Shown: positions 12,901 to 25,510 of the stretch, piece by piece
Layout: every line of letters starts with the position of its first letter
How positions within the stretch are numbered: position 1 is the stretch's first letter
Source of the DNA: Ectocarpus siliculosus
Taxonomy: Eukaryota > Sar > Phaeophyceae > Ectocarpales > Ectocarpaceae
Assembly (NCBI GenBank): GCA_000310025.1
Contig: FN648422.1
Coordinates: forward strand, 173,416 to 237,415
Direction of reading: 5' to 3'
Length of the DNA stretch: 64,000 nt
The notes under the pieces: generated by a model
The model's database searches: none
What the model saw: the letters and a program-made list of their open reading frames with translations, nothing else
What the model was told of the DNA's origin: nothing
Made by a program: the position numbers and the translations under genes

Positions 12901-15664
12901 TCGAATGTTCGGATGAAACTGGCGCTTTCCTTTCGAGGAGGGTCGCTCCCCTCGCCATCTTCGTTTTCTCATGTCGGAGAGATGAGTGCTGCATACCACA
13001 TGTTTGCGACAACGCCTCATCCTATTTTCGGACGTAAAACGAAACGGCCACAACACCATCTACATGTAAATATAATAAAATAAATATCAACAACACCTAT
13101 CCATGCATGTCAATACAACTTTCTCCGGAAGATGGCAGGAATGCCGGATATAAATATTAACATGTGAGCTTTAGAAGACGTGGGAGGCCAAACGACTGCA
13201 GTACAGTACGGTCACAGTCACCAACACTGCTGTCATAATACATCATGCTCAAAGATACTGACAACGAACCATGGCCGTGAATACATGACAACATGAAAAC
13301 ACCAAATACCACCGAGAGGACTTGCGACTGCCGCATGATATGAGCACGCACGACGAATTGAGATATGCTTTCAACAACAAACCACATCACGTAACTCTGC
13401 AGGCTGCTGGACGGTATACTACGCACCAAAATAAAGCACAAAAGAAACACGAAAGGGGTAAAACTTAGCAGATCGCCACCCTATCGCTGTACGAAAAGTA
13501 TCCACGGTCATATATGCAACGACACGGACACATGAAGCTGACGAGAAAACACCGACTGCCAAACGGGCCAATACGCACGACAAGGCAGGGAGACATCACA
13601 TACTGAAAACTGAAAACTGAAAAGAGAGTAGCGTAGACCGATTGATTGTTGCAAGACACGTTAGTGCCGGGTTCGAAAACGAACAGCTCCTCACCAAGAA
13701 GCACTCGCGACGAGGTTCATCTCAGGGATGAAGCGAACAGTCTTTACCGCCGCGTCGTGCACGCCGATCTGCTGCCCCGTCGTTCCCGGCTGACCCAATG
13801 ACCACATGTTAACCTGCGCAACAGAAAAACACATGCGACACCTTCAGATATTGCAGCGCGTGCTTTCTGTCCGATTCGTACTTAATAGAACAGCAGGCAC
13901 GACACAAAGGAGGCAGCGTATTTCAAGAATGCCGTTTGCTACCCACTTCAGCTTTCGGTCGAAAATGTGTTGGCAGTTTTTTTGGCGTGACCCGGGAGGT
14001 ACGTCAAGCCAGCCAGTTCACGCCGGGAGGGGGAAGCCAAAAAGACAAGACAATACTCTGCGGGAAGGCCACCACGTTCTCGCTACCATACAAATTCTGG
14101 TATTCCGCTTGCCAGAAAACTAGGACGGTAACAGACTCTAATCCCTTGTCTGTCCTCTGCCTCCTGTTCACACATGGGAGGAAATATCGACCATGTCGTT
14201 GTTGCGGTTGGCAGACCGCCGCCACAGACTAAATACTATCCGCAGAGCTCTTGCCTGCTTGCTGGCTCCCCCCGAAAAAACCTTGGTGCCGTCCGCGGAG
14301 AAGTCTGTGCACAGGACCGGCGCGTCGTGGTTGATCTGTGCTTTGGGCACCGCCGTAATCGGCTGTGTGCCGTAGCCGCGTTGCAGCTCCCACACTCGCA
14401 CCTGGCTCGCAGAGTCCGTCCCCGCGCAAAAGGAGGCGGCTTGTTGGTGATTGGTGTGCGCGTATTGAAAAAGCACACGATAGGCAAGGACAATGTTTTC
14501 CCCGAAACCAAACTTCAACAAACACGATACAATTCACAAGGTCATGTTTCCCCTGCATCCAAACGTTTTAAAAACACGAATAAAAAGAAATAAAAAAAAA
14601 AAAAAACACATCGAACAAGTACACATCCCATGAGGTCAGGGGCTTTTTTTACATCAAGCCGACACGCTTGGGTCCCCACTCAGACCCATCCCGCGCACAG
14701 CCAAAACCCACACGCCCTCCTTCACCCTTCACAACAAGTCCACCTTCTCTCTTTCTCTCCTTGTCAAGTATAGGTGCGAAACGTCGGCTAAATACAGCAG
14801 CGTAGCATCACAGCGTATCCACATCCACATCAGGACGCTACTGTTAACGACAGCCTGACGGTGAGGAAATCCCTGCGACCTTCTTTATCTGCCACTGCAT
14901 CCGCTGCGGCAACGCAGCACCGTCATCAAGCCTCTTAGGTTCGTGCGGCGATCTCACAGACGCTCTACCCTGTGTATGTAAAAATGTCGCAGCCAATATC
15001 GCGTACATTTAGACTATGGTATTCGTATGTCGCAGCACTTTTCTGCCTGCGGGGACATCTCTCCCCGATCGCCAACCCGAGGATGTACAATGACAAACTA
15101 CAGAAGCTGTTACCGCTGAGGGGTGTCGTGTAACAACCAGAGATGTGAAAAAGCGTCGTTGCGCAGAATTTACACACACGCTGCCAAGCTCGTGTCTTTT
15201 ATTGAAGAAGGAAGGTAGGCAACGACTGCTTGTCATGCTGCTGGCTGTTGTTTCGGGCGGTGCGCTCGAACGGTGAGAGAGAGCTTTTCTCAACAAGTAC
15301 TCATGTAATGTGTAAACTTTCATAGTGCAAACTTTCAAATTTAGCAGGGGCAACGGTGGTGCTGCTGTGGGAACACCTTGTCCAAACAAAATTAAAGATC
15401 TCCTTAGACAGGCAAGAGAGCGCACGAGATGCAGCAATCGACAAATATACACGCTGGGCAACTAAAGGGTGAGCTGCTGCTGTAACCAGAGTACATGTAT
15501 CGACGGCACTGCAACGACTCGACTCGGACACTCACTCCGTTGTCCCAAGAGCCAGCTGTGATCAAATTCCCTGTGGGACTGAATGTGATGTCGCTGACGC
15601 CGTCGCTCGGAGCGCTTGGTAGGGCATAGTCCGCCTTGCCCGCATTCATGGCACCAAAGGACAT
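9917..15664 (-). CDS. RAE1: RAE1/Gle2-like mRNA export factor, WD40 beta-propeller
   Basis: RAE1 is a WD40 nucleoporin partner; it binds the GLEBS motif of NUP98 and acts in mRNA export and mitotic spindle function. Exons on minus: 15664-15536, 14401-14255, 13813-13695, 12545-12419, 12025-11940, 11609-11432, 10789-10599 and 10040-9917. They join in phase to 366 residues, close to the usual length of about 368. Diagnostic stretches: [116 protein letters not shown] and [17 protein letters not shown], then a basic KPRPKDKK end. The intron after exon 2 has a GC donor (14253-14254). Exon 6 could end at 11432 (used here) or six bases earlier in the transcript. RAE1 shares a short divergent promoter with the DUF4336 gene. 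Confidence 0.95.
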
Positions 15665-15938
15665 GGCTTTACCCTGGAGTGGCAGCTGAAAAGACGAGAA
15701 GGCTGAGTGCGCCGGGTGCGGTGTGTCTGGCTCGCTTGTCCCCCTCCGATCTACGGAACCCCTTACCTACCTCTTATCATGTCGAAGCGCCCTCTGCGGA
15801 CCCCCAGTAGACGACGTAGCAGCAACGTGTGTCTTCACCAACGAAAGACAGCGAGACAGACAGAGACAGAGGGGAGGGGTGCTGGCAGTGCAGGTGTGTG
15901 TGTATGTTAGCCAATTGGAACTAAAGGTGGGTGCGGAT
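15665..15938. promoter_or_regulatory. Compact bidirectional promoter between RAE1 and the DUF4336 gene
   Basis: Only 274 bp separate the two divergent start codons, so both promoters and 5' UTRs must fit here or overlap. The plus-strand frame stays open back to about 15723, so a longer N-terminus for the DUF4336 protein cannot be excluded; that would shrink the region further. No TATA-like element is obvious. Confidence 0.6.
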
Positions 15939-18900
15939 ATGTCGCCCAGTGGTCTACTTTGGTTGCTGGTTTCAGGTCAGCTGTATCTGTGCGGGGCCTT
16001 CACAGCATCTCCGACATGCCGTCAGTCGATCCAGGCAGCACGTAGCGACAGGGCGCCGAAGACGCACAAGTCGGCGGGCCTATCCTCTCTTAGGGCTTCA
16101 TGGGCATCGGGATATGATGCTGCTGGAGGGCGGGGTGGACGGTTCGAGGAGGGTAATAGGAGGTTGAGCAGCCTCCGACTGCGACCAAGTCAGCAGAGGC
16201 TGACGATAATGGCTGCGTCGACAACAACAGCTGAAACGGGCGGTAGGCCTGCTGCTGCTACTGGGCCAAGGAGCGTCAACTGGCCGCTGTGGTATGTTCT
16301 TCCAATCGCACCGTACCAGAGGAGGAAGACGCTGATGAAGGAGATCGTCCCTGGGAAGGTGAGAGAAGCAAACACAGCAGCGGTAACGCGATGCAAACCG
16401 CTTGTCGACGTAGGCTGCTGCGGTTGGTGCATAGCATGTGACATGTGACACCCGGCAGGCTACCCAGCCACGAGCGCAGGCCCCACAGCAGATGCCACTG
16501 CCGTCACGAACAGACCTTCGTTGTGGCCTGCTTGATGCCGAGAAGGCCCGTCCCCTCTACGTACGGTTGCTAACGGGTCGCTGTTTTGCGACCGACATGT
16601 TCGGATCGTGGTTTCTCCGCCTTCTTGATCGAGTCAGACACATGTTGCTGTCACACAGTTTCTCTCGCATGACCAAATCCCGGTTGGTTGCGAAACAGAA
16701 CGTTTCGACCCTCGTTAGGGAGGAGCGGATAATCCCTCTATGCCCGCAGGCAATACAATCCCCGTGATGGGTTTTGTGCGATTGTGTATCGATATGCCTC
16801 CGGCTGATGTGCGTGTGTTTGTGTGGTGGTGGCGAGCAACTCTGTGTAGTCTACGTATGACTACGGCTGTAAATAGAATTGTTGGAACCGAACGACATAC
16901 CACTTTCGAGTACCTGCAGCGGGAGACCTCTCTCTCTCTCTCTGTCTCTCTCTCTCTACAACTCAACAAACTTCCATGCCCCTTAGTGCATACCACACCC
17001 GAATACTGTGCAGGATCATCCGGTGCCGTTCACTTGGGTACCGGGGTATGAGTACAATGTACGTCGACTATGTTCGCAGATGGTCGAACACGCAACGCGG
17101 TGTTCATTTACTCCCAGTTGTATAGAGTGCCGTTGACCAACATCGTGTGCATCGGAGTATCTAACTGCTACCACACCCCTCATTCTCGCAACCTGGCCGT
17201 CTTCTCCTGAAAAGGTCTGGACCTTCGACCAGCTGCAGGGCATTTTGTACGTGATCGTGCCCGTCCGCATGACGGTCATCAAGCTCGACAAGTCGGAAGG
17301 GGGAGGGCTGTTCGTGTACGCCCCCGTGGCTCCCACGGGCGAGTGCATGGCGATGATGCGCAAGCTGGAAGCCGAGCACGGGCCCGTGAGACACATCGTG
17401 CTGGGCACGCTTGGCTTGGAGCACAAGGTGTTTGCCGGGCCGTTCGCCCAGAGGTTTTCTGAGGCGCGGGTCTGGTACACCCCCGGCCAATACAGGTGCG
17501 TTTGGATCCGAGCACCACTACTATTGTTTGTGTTTTGGAGTCAGCTACTTCTGGCGTTCCGTACCGCACAGGTTCCATGCCGTACCGTACCACGGCAACC
17601 GGGCACCACTGCTGTTTGTGTTTTGGAGTTCTGCTCCATATCATACTGCTGGTCATTCCATAGTGTACCGGTTCCATGCCGTACCGTACCACGGCAACCG
17701 GGTACCACTGCTGTTTTGTGTTTAGGTTCTGCTACTACTTGTCGTTCCATACCGTACCAGTTCCATGACCTACCTCACCACGGCAAGCGTCCAAGTTTGG
17801 CGTACATGTGCGATTTCTCCGTGGATAACAACGTTCTTTGCGGGTTACCTTGAGAGAATACCAGGTCCTACAATATCTTGTCACTGGTTGCCACGGCTGG
17901 GGTTTCAACTACCTCGTGTACCGTAATGCTGCTAATAGGAGCCTGACTGACTCTCACGGATTTCATGCTCGATTCCTCGCCGCAATCCCTCCTCTAAAAC
18001 CAACCCGGAGACGCCGATGAGTTGCCGTGCGAAACAAATCGATATTTTGCTGAAAACAAGGACACCGGTTCACAACTCGCCCGTCATACCCCTCCCGTAT
18101 GGAGTGTCTGTCTCGAGCGGATAAGGACACTCACTCCGTTAAGAGCATGGACGCATTGCCCACAGCCGAAGGTCGAGCAGGCAACACTTAAAAAACCCTC
18201 GCCCCCTCTTGTAACCGCCTGCTGCACGCACCCAGCTTCCCGATCGGCTTACCCCTCTCTTGGTTGGGGTTCGGAGGCCGGCCGACGAAAGAGATCCCCG
18301 CATCGTCGGAGGATGCCCCTTGGGGGGCCGACCTAGACCACCACGTGCTTGGCCCCTTCTTTTCCAAGGACGGGTCAGGGGGGTACGGAGAGACAGCCTT
18401 CTTTCACAAGGTCAGTCGGGGATCCCTTATGGGGACTACTTTTAGGGATACATGGCGCACAGCAGTGCAATGGTTGGTGAACGGAGGAAGTTGTTGGTCG
18501 TAGTTCATGACGGTAACATTTTCGCTTGACTTTAGCCCCGGACTGTGCAGTGTCTTCGGACTGTTTTGTTGTCTGCCAACGACCCACCCCAGTAGTTGAT
18601 TATTTAATGGCGCGCTGTTTGAGGCGATCTTCCCCTCGAGACGCGGAAATTGGTGCCGGTACAGGACATCGATGACCCTGTTTTCTTAAATTTAGCTCTT
18701 CAATATCATGGAATAGACGAACACCATGTGGCGTGTACCACCAGCCTTTGTTTGGTGTCCACACCAAGGTGTACGTATGTCGCGCCTCCGATGTACACTC
18801 GATCACCTTGTATCGTCTGCTGTTTGTGCCTCAACGCTGCTCGGGGGTAATAACGCACGAAAACCGTGACGCTTCCTTGTACGGCAGGATACCAAGACTC

Positions 18901-21027
18901 TCCTCGTGACGGATATGGTGGTCAAGGTAGAGGACCAAGTGCCGGAAATCGTGTGCGAGGACCCACGTCCCCTCCTGTTCCACGCTAGAGATAACGCCTT
19001 AGAGAGGGTCGAGGACACCCCGGAAGTCCGCCTCAAGGGCTGGCGGAGGATAGTGCAGGTAGGGAGAGGCCCATGCGGCTTCATCCCCTTGCTGTCAAAT
19101 GCCTCCTCTCGCGGGTTTCCTATTTTCGAGGCTGACGGCGCGGATGCTTGCGATGAGTGTAGCCCCGCTGTGGTAGGGCGACTTCACGTGTCGAGTTGAT
19201 TTCGAGGTGACTTCCATACCTGGTGATGCCTCTCATTGCACTTGCGGTTTTAGTGAGTAACGATCACTCAAGTAAAGGGTGAGTCACACCATCAATGGTT
19301 AGCATGTGTTGGTGCTCGATATGACGTAGTCTATCGCTCGCGTTGGATATGCACCATAGGTTAGTTTTGAAGAAATCCGGCTGCGCTGCTTCTACACGCT
19401 ATATTCCCCCCCGGGGCGCTCTCCCACTGTTCGTGCCCTCTACCGCGGCAGTTCGCCTTGACGTTTCAGCCAAGCAGCCTGGAGGTGGTGGAACTGAAGA
19501 AGGCGTTGTTTGACGACGCGCCGCAATCCAAGATGAAAGAGGTGATGATATATTGTTTATTTCATGCCATATGAGATATCTGATACAGTAGGATGAAAGA
19601 CGTGACGATAGCCCTGTGCGGTATGTACCTGGTAAGATTAAAGAGTTGATGATGGGCCATTCTTTCATGCCGTACGAGGTACCTTTTTATAGTTAGATGA
19701 AAGAGGTGGCATCGGCCCTTTCTTTCATGCCCTATGAGATGCGTAAATCGTCATCCTTGGATCCGCGCCGTTCGGGCGGCAGGAGGGTCAACTTTTTGTC
19801 AACAGCATGGCTAAGAGTGCCTTTTGTCTTCGTTGGCACAGCCGTGGTTGCAACGTTCCACTAATTGTGTCATCAATGATTCTGGGGTACCAATGTGTTT
19901 CTTGGCGATGCCATGCCATGTGGCTGCGGCTCACATAGCAGGCGGCGTCGTGGTGTAACCAAACGATAATAGCGTCACGTCAGGCTTATCTAATCCGGCA
20001 CCTGGGCTGTCTGTCTTCTTCAAACCCGCCCCCTCCTACCCCGTTTGGTTGCCCCGTCTCCCTCTCGCAGCTTGGGTGGGGAGGCCTTTTCCCATTCGAG
20101 TGGAGTAGCTCCAGCGATGACTTGAAGTCATTCTCTGCCATGAAGGTAGGCACCATGAGTGGAACACGTCGGTGTAGATCACGACACTGACAACGGCGAA
20201 CCCTCACCAAAAGTCTGCGGCGAGCTGTAGGCAGCGAGCAAATTGCCACGTACGTACTAAACTTGACGTGAAGGTGCGGGTGACCGCACAGGTGTGACAT
20301 CGATTTTTTGGAGCTCGTTTTTGCTCCACGACCAAAGAGGCTGCCAATGCACCGAAAAGGGTGGTTCTGGACATATCTATCTCGTCGAGAGCTACTATGC
20401 AATGGCTGTCTTTCCTTGCCCGTGTGAGTCGGGGTTCGATAGCACCCTCCCTCTTGGTTTGCGGGTCCATCGATCTTTCTTCCAGGCGAAGCTTGTGTAC
20501 CCTGGTTGTACCACTGACGTCGCCTACACCTGTTACGGTATGCGACGATCTCGCTGTATCAACAACAACGCCTCATATCCATCTCGACAAACCTAACGCC
20601 CAACACAACAACGCGCTTGCTTGTCTCGTACACCGCTCTCCCGCCCGCACAGGGCGGCCTTCTGGTGGCGCCTATCTTGCAAGTGCTCCTGCTGAACCGG
20701 GATCCGGGGCCTGTCCTTGACTGGGCCGACAGAGTAGCCAAATGGCCTTTCCAAAGGGTCATCCCTTGTCATCTGGCCAATGACGTCTCGACAACCCCGA
20801 AGGAGTTCCGCAAGGCGTTCCGGTTTTTGGAGAAGGGGGGGAGCGGGGGCGGCGGCGGGTCGGCGGGGCTCCTGTCGCTGTTCGGCGGGGGCGCAGGCGG
20901 CGGGGGGAGCGGGGGGGCCCAGCCGTTGCCCGAAGACTTGCAGTTTTTGAGGGATGCTGAGAAGACGCTGGTAAAGCTGGGCACTCTGTTTCCGGCGGAA
21001 GAGCCGATCGACCGGTCCCGTCGATGA
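15939..21027 (+). CDS. DUF4336 protein with heterokont plastid presequence
   Basis: Exons 15939-16358, 17215-17495, 18236-18410, 18888-19058, 19452-19541, 20071-20145 and 20653-21027 join in phase to 528 residues. The body matches the DUF4336 family of cyanobacteria and plastids: VWTFDQLQGILYVIVPVRMT, LFVYAPVAPTGECMAMMRKL, GPVRHIVLGTLGLEHKVFAG, EDPRPLLFHARDNALE, GWGGLFPFEW, GGLLVAPILQVLLLNRDPGP and WPFQRVIPCHLAN. Biochemical function is unknown; the family is distantly related to the metallo-beta-lactamase fold. I chose the Met at 15939 because it gives a hydrophobic signal peptide (LLWLLVSGQLYLCGA) followed by FTASPTCRQS, the stramenopile ASAFAP-type cleavage site. A Ser/Arg-rich transit-like stretch then runs to about residue 100. 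A Met at 16209 (MAASTTTAE) is an alternative start without targeting. The last exon carries a Gly-rich insertion (about 20838-20920). Confidence 0.9.
17505..17775 (+). repeat. Imperfect tandem repeat in an intron of the DUF4336 gene
   Basis: About three to four copies of a unit near 60-75 bp, built from ccatgccgtaccgtaccac, ggcaaccgggyaccactgct and gtttgtgttttgg. Copies start near 17505, 17574, 17671 and 17755, with spacer differences. The array lies between exons 2 and 3. Confidence 0.75.
19531..19740 (+). repeat. Tandem repeat derived from the exon 5 / intron 5 junction of the DUF4336 gene
   Basis: The end of exon 5 with its donor (agatgaaagaggtgatgata, 19531) recurs in diverged form near 19591, 19635 and 19694, each followed by a ttcatgccntatgagat-like stretch. 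The spacing is roughly 45-60 bp. At least the last copy retains the aaagagGT junction. Confidence 0.75.
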
Positions 21028-22124
21028 TATCGGTTACCATCATTATCATTCGTTGTTGATGATGGCATCTCTCCGTTGTATAACGATGATATCGATTGCC
21101 ATCATTCTCTGTTGATGATGGCAGTCGGTTCTTCTGTTTGATTCCGGCCTGCTTCTCAGCTGCCTCTCGACTACCTAGTTAGGCTGATTGGTTGGTTGGG
21201 GAGGTTTTTTTTATGTGGCTTGTTCCCGCTGTTGCAGCATGGTTGCCACATGTCTCAGTCCACTGCTCGTGCTGATTGTCGGTCGATCTTCCGTGTGTGT
21301 TGTGTGTGTGTGTGTCATCACGCTTTTTATGTTGGTTTACCCGTCTCGTTGACGCTGCTGGCGCGATGTATAGTATTGTTGAAAGCAAGCCGACGAATAT
21401 CGTCGGCGTTGCTAGTCCCAAGCTTTATATTTTTATTTTAGTCGCGTGTTGCGCGTGTGCTGACACCACGAACGGGAAGGACCTTAATTAGCCGACACAC
21501 TACGCAATAATGGTCGTGATGGACGCGGGTACGCAATAAAAAAACAACACATACATCCGATCCTCGGGAATCACGAAATGCAACGTCTACATACACACGG
21601 TAGGCACTCTGTCTGTCCCTTTAACACGGTACGTACTGCTTTTGCCTACCACTCACTCTCGTCCTCTCGTCCGCATCAACAACAAACAATGCAACTTGCC
21701 GCACAACAAGAGCCATCCCTGCAGGAAAAGCTGTACAAACAAGCAAAAAGCAGCTCCTGCTGCGGTAAGCTGCTGCTGTATGTACCATTTTTCAGCACGC
21801 ACGAACAACAGATACAGCACAGGCGAAAGAGCTGAGTCTGCCTGTCTGTGTCTGCGTCGGCGTGAGTAGGGGTGGGTGTGAGGTATCGATAGAGTAACGA
21901 CAGGATGTTTTTTTATGTTTATTCTTCTTAATATGACACAACGAATCCATCTCCATCATAGAAAAGAGTCTGAGACAGATTAGCAATGAATTCATTGTGT
22001 ATGGCATCTCGACGAGTATCGTCGCGTTGCCTGTCTGAAGCTTTCGATTTTTGCAGCGGGTAACAATCAAGGTAGACACCAAGAAGATGCCCGATGAGCA
22101 CACAGGAACCGGGGGACCCCAAAA

Positions 22125-24870
22125 AACAAAAGCATGAAAAACAAAAGAAAGAAAGAAGCGAGAACAAACGAGTCAGACGCGACAGGCTTCAGGGAGGAGG
22201 CAAAAGAGCGCATAGAAGAAAAGCACCGTCGCCGCTCGCTCCGGACCGCTGGAAACTCTCACATAGCACTACATATGGAGCAAATATTAGGTAGGGCCCA
22301 AGTCCATTGCTTGGCATAACGCCCATCGCTTCACATGCAGCAGCCGGATGCACGGGTAGCCTCTTACTCAGCAAAAAGCGAAACGACTGCGGTTGGTTGA
22401 CGTTCGATGTTGTTGGGACCCTACCGGCGAAAGGCGAGAGAGAGAGAAAGAGAGGTAGACAAAAATACGAGAGCGGAGAGAAGACAAGGCATTGACTCTC
22501 TCGAGAAGAGAAGGCATTGACTCTCTCGAGAAGAGAAGGCATTGACTCTGTCGAGAAGACACTCACTCTCGTCCCTCTGGCCCGCCGCAGGCTGTCAGAC
22601 ATGATGTCACGTTGTGTATCGAACGGCGATATCCGATGTCGGCTCAGCAACAGCAAACAAGCACAACAACAAACAAATATAGTCAGTCGCCGTGTGCGAG
22701 CTGTGGACTACTATCTTGTTGTAGGAAGTGAGAACTAAAAAGAGCACGACTACATAGCACCACGGACGAACTATTATCGCAATACGCTTGCCGTCCGCCA
22801 TAGATGCGCACCGCTGCACGAACGAGCTGTTGGTTATCATACCTCACTACGTAGTATCTAAGATTGTGCTGCCATCTAGCTTACCTATCGCTCAAATTAC
22901 GACTACGCAGCAGACTCAAGGCAAGGAAGCAACACGCGTGCCGATGCATACCAACCATGCATGCAGCAAAACAAAACAAGGCGGACCGTCTGTTGTTGTT
23001 TGTCTCTTCAACTGACTGTGCTGCCGACAACGACACTGGAAAAAAGTAGGAGACGCGCATCGCCTACGCGAGCAACGCGTGCAGCCCAAAAAAACAGAGA
23101 CGATAACCTTACGACCTTTCTTTTCAGCACATTCATTCCGAGCATATACTGCAGCAACCGCAAGTATGTACAGCAGCAGCCGCATGTTGTGTACAACAAC
23201 GGTCACTCAGGAAGAAAATCACAACAACAAACAAACGCAAAAAAAAAAAGGTGGTGGCGCGCAGCACGCAGGACCCTCTTTCGCTTTGAACCGGCCATTC
23301 CCATGGCGAAACAGACAAGGTACAGCAGTGAAGGCCGACTCTTGCCGGCCCCAGGAGGCGGAAGCTGCTACAACTCGGGGACGGGTCATGATTTGCGATT
23401 GATTCCTCACCGAACGGATATCGAACGATGACACTACTGTTTCAACTAGCTTCAGAAAAGCTTCAAAATTAATTGTGAAACTTGCATAGAGATGGCAAGT
23501 AAACACCCCGTTCCAAAGAATATCTGTCGTTGATTTTTATTGACTTGCGGACCTTTCGGGGCCAGTTTGTTTTAGCGTACCTCTTTAGGGTAAGTTAGCC
23601 TGTGACCACGGGAATCGACCGCGTCAAGTGTTGGATCAGTACGCACATATGAAGGTACTGGGTAGAGAGAGATCTGAACGGTTTTTAATGCGAAGACAAC
23701 AACAACAACAACAACAACAACATTTAAAACTGAACTAATGGGTGGTGGGCGGATGACCGGCGGACCCCAAAAAGCAAGCGGAAAAATAAAATATAGACTA
23801 TGTTAAGAAAAAAAAGAAAAAGAAGAAGGGACGACAAAGACAAGTGAGCCAGACGCGACAGGCTTCAGGGAGGTGGCAAAAGAGAGCATACGAAAACCAC
23901 CGTCGCCGCTCTGAACCGCTGGAAGCTGTCACATAGCACAGCATGCAGCAAACATTATAGGGGCCATGCCCCCGTTGCTTCAAGTAAAGAGGCAGCGCCC
24001 ATCGCCTCACATACAGCAGCCGGGTACGTACTACACAAATAGCCTCTTACTCAGCAAGAAGAAAAACGATTGCGGTTGACGTTCGATGTTGTTGGGACCC
24101 CAACGGCGATAATAGGCGAGAAGGAGAGACAGGTGCTACTACTACGTAGATCAACAGAAGAAAGCGTAGAGAAGGCATTAATTAACTCTCGAGACCCTAA
24201 CCGAAGACACTCACTCTCGTCCCTGTGGCCCACCGCAGGCTGTAACGAACGACGACATCCGATGTGTGCTCAGCAACAACAAACGCAACAAACCAAATAT
24301 AGTCGCCGTTTCCGAACTAACTGTGGAGACTCTCTTTCATCACTTGTGGTATGAAGTATGAAGTGACAACGAAATATAAAATGATGACGAGAAGCACCAC
24401 GGACGAACTATTTTCTCAATACGCTTGCCGTCGCGATAGACGCGCACCGTTCCACGAACGACCAGTTGTCAAACCTCACTACGCAAATAAGATTGTTGTC
24501 CTGCCATCTACCCCTTATCGCTCAAATTACGACTACGCAGCACACTAAAGGTAAGTAAGGCAGCAACACGCTTGCGATGCTTTACCACCCATCCATGCAT
24601 GTAAGAGAAGAAAAAAAAAAGGGTATGGCGGACCGTCTGTTGTCTGTATCTTCAACCGTGCTGCCGTTGCTTTTCTTCATGGATATCGGCACAGAGAAAA
24701 AATGAGGAATGCGCATCTCCTACGCGAGCACGGCGTGCAGCCCAAGCGACAGAGACGATAACCTTATGACCTTTGCAGCATCTTCCGAGCATAACAGCAG
24801 CCACCGCATGTGTACAAACAACGGTCACTATAGACTAAGGAAGAAAATCACAAAATCACTGGTTATCGCC
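22125..24870 (+). repeat. Diverged direct duplication of about 1.1 kb
   Basis: Segment 22125-23300 matches 23765-24870 in the same order with many indels. Shared landmarks: cagacgcgacaggcttcagg (22177; 23855), caccgtcgccgctc, gcctcttactcagcaa (22359; 24041), ttgacgttcgatgttgttgg (22397; 24076), agcaccacggacgaactatt (22757; 24391) and cgctcaaattacgactacgc (22889; 24519). A younger related piece, ggtacgtactgcttttgcct, occurs at 21627 and 24961. Confidence 0.8.
23517..23722 (+). mobile_element. SINE-like element with (AAC)n tail, copy 1
   Basis: About 205 bp starting gaatatctgtcgttgatttt and ending gcgaagacaacaacaacaac. A second copy with the same left edge and the same (AAC)n end is at 42795-43010. 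Two copies with shared boundaries in unrelated flanks point to a non-autonomous element. The microsatellite tail fits a retroposon. No clear pol III boxes were confirmed. Confidence 0.6.
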
Positions 24871-25510
24871 CCACAGCGAGCGATAGCTGCTCAAACGACT
24901 GTGAGAGGTCTTGAAATCGTCTCAGCTACCCAGAACTGCTGGTAGTTGCCGGAGATTTGCAGGTACGTACTGCTTTTGCCTACCACTCTCGTCCTCTCGT
25001 CCGCACATCAACAACAACAATAAATGCTAATTTTCGCACCACAAAAGAGCCATCCATGCAGAAAGTTGCAACAACAGAACAAAAGCAGCTCCTGCTGTAT
25101 GTACACAGAATGTCCAGCTGTGTGCTGAGGTCGGTCAGCATCTCGAGAGAAAGCGTAGCCAGCAAGCAAGGCTTGGCGCGGGACACGAGAGAAGCAAGCA
25201 AGGCTTGGGGCGGGCGGCGAAAAAAAGAAGACGACTCTATATAAAAAGATCTGTAAAAAGAAGGGTTGGCGCGGGCGGCGAAAAAAATGAAGACGACTCT
25301 TATACAAAAAGATCTATAAAAAGAGGACCCTCAACGACAAGTCAACCAATCTGGTCGTTCCGATGTGACGATGTAACGCAGATCTTCTTGTCGACGGAGA
25401 AACTGGTTATCGCCCCACAGCAAGCGATAGATGCTCAAACGACTGTGAGAGGTCTTGAAATCGTCTCAGCTACCCAGAACTGCTGGTAGTTCTCGGAGGT
25501 TCGCAGTGTG
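24850..25510 (+). repeat. Direct repeat pair of about 100 bp
   Basis: The sequence from actggttatcgccccacagc through ctacccagaactgctggtag occurs at about 24857-24950 and again at 25400-25493, nearly identical. Between the copies, a shorter unit (agcaaggcttggggcgggcg with agaagacgactctatataaa) is itself repeated at 25195-25322. Confidence 0.8.

Noticed and set aside
23695-23722. (CAA)n run considered as part of a CRISPR-like or regulatory array
   Set aside because: A simple trinucleotide tail of a retroposon-like element; no spacer structure anywhere in the window.
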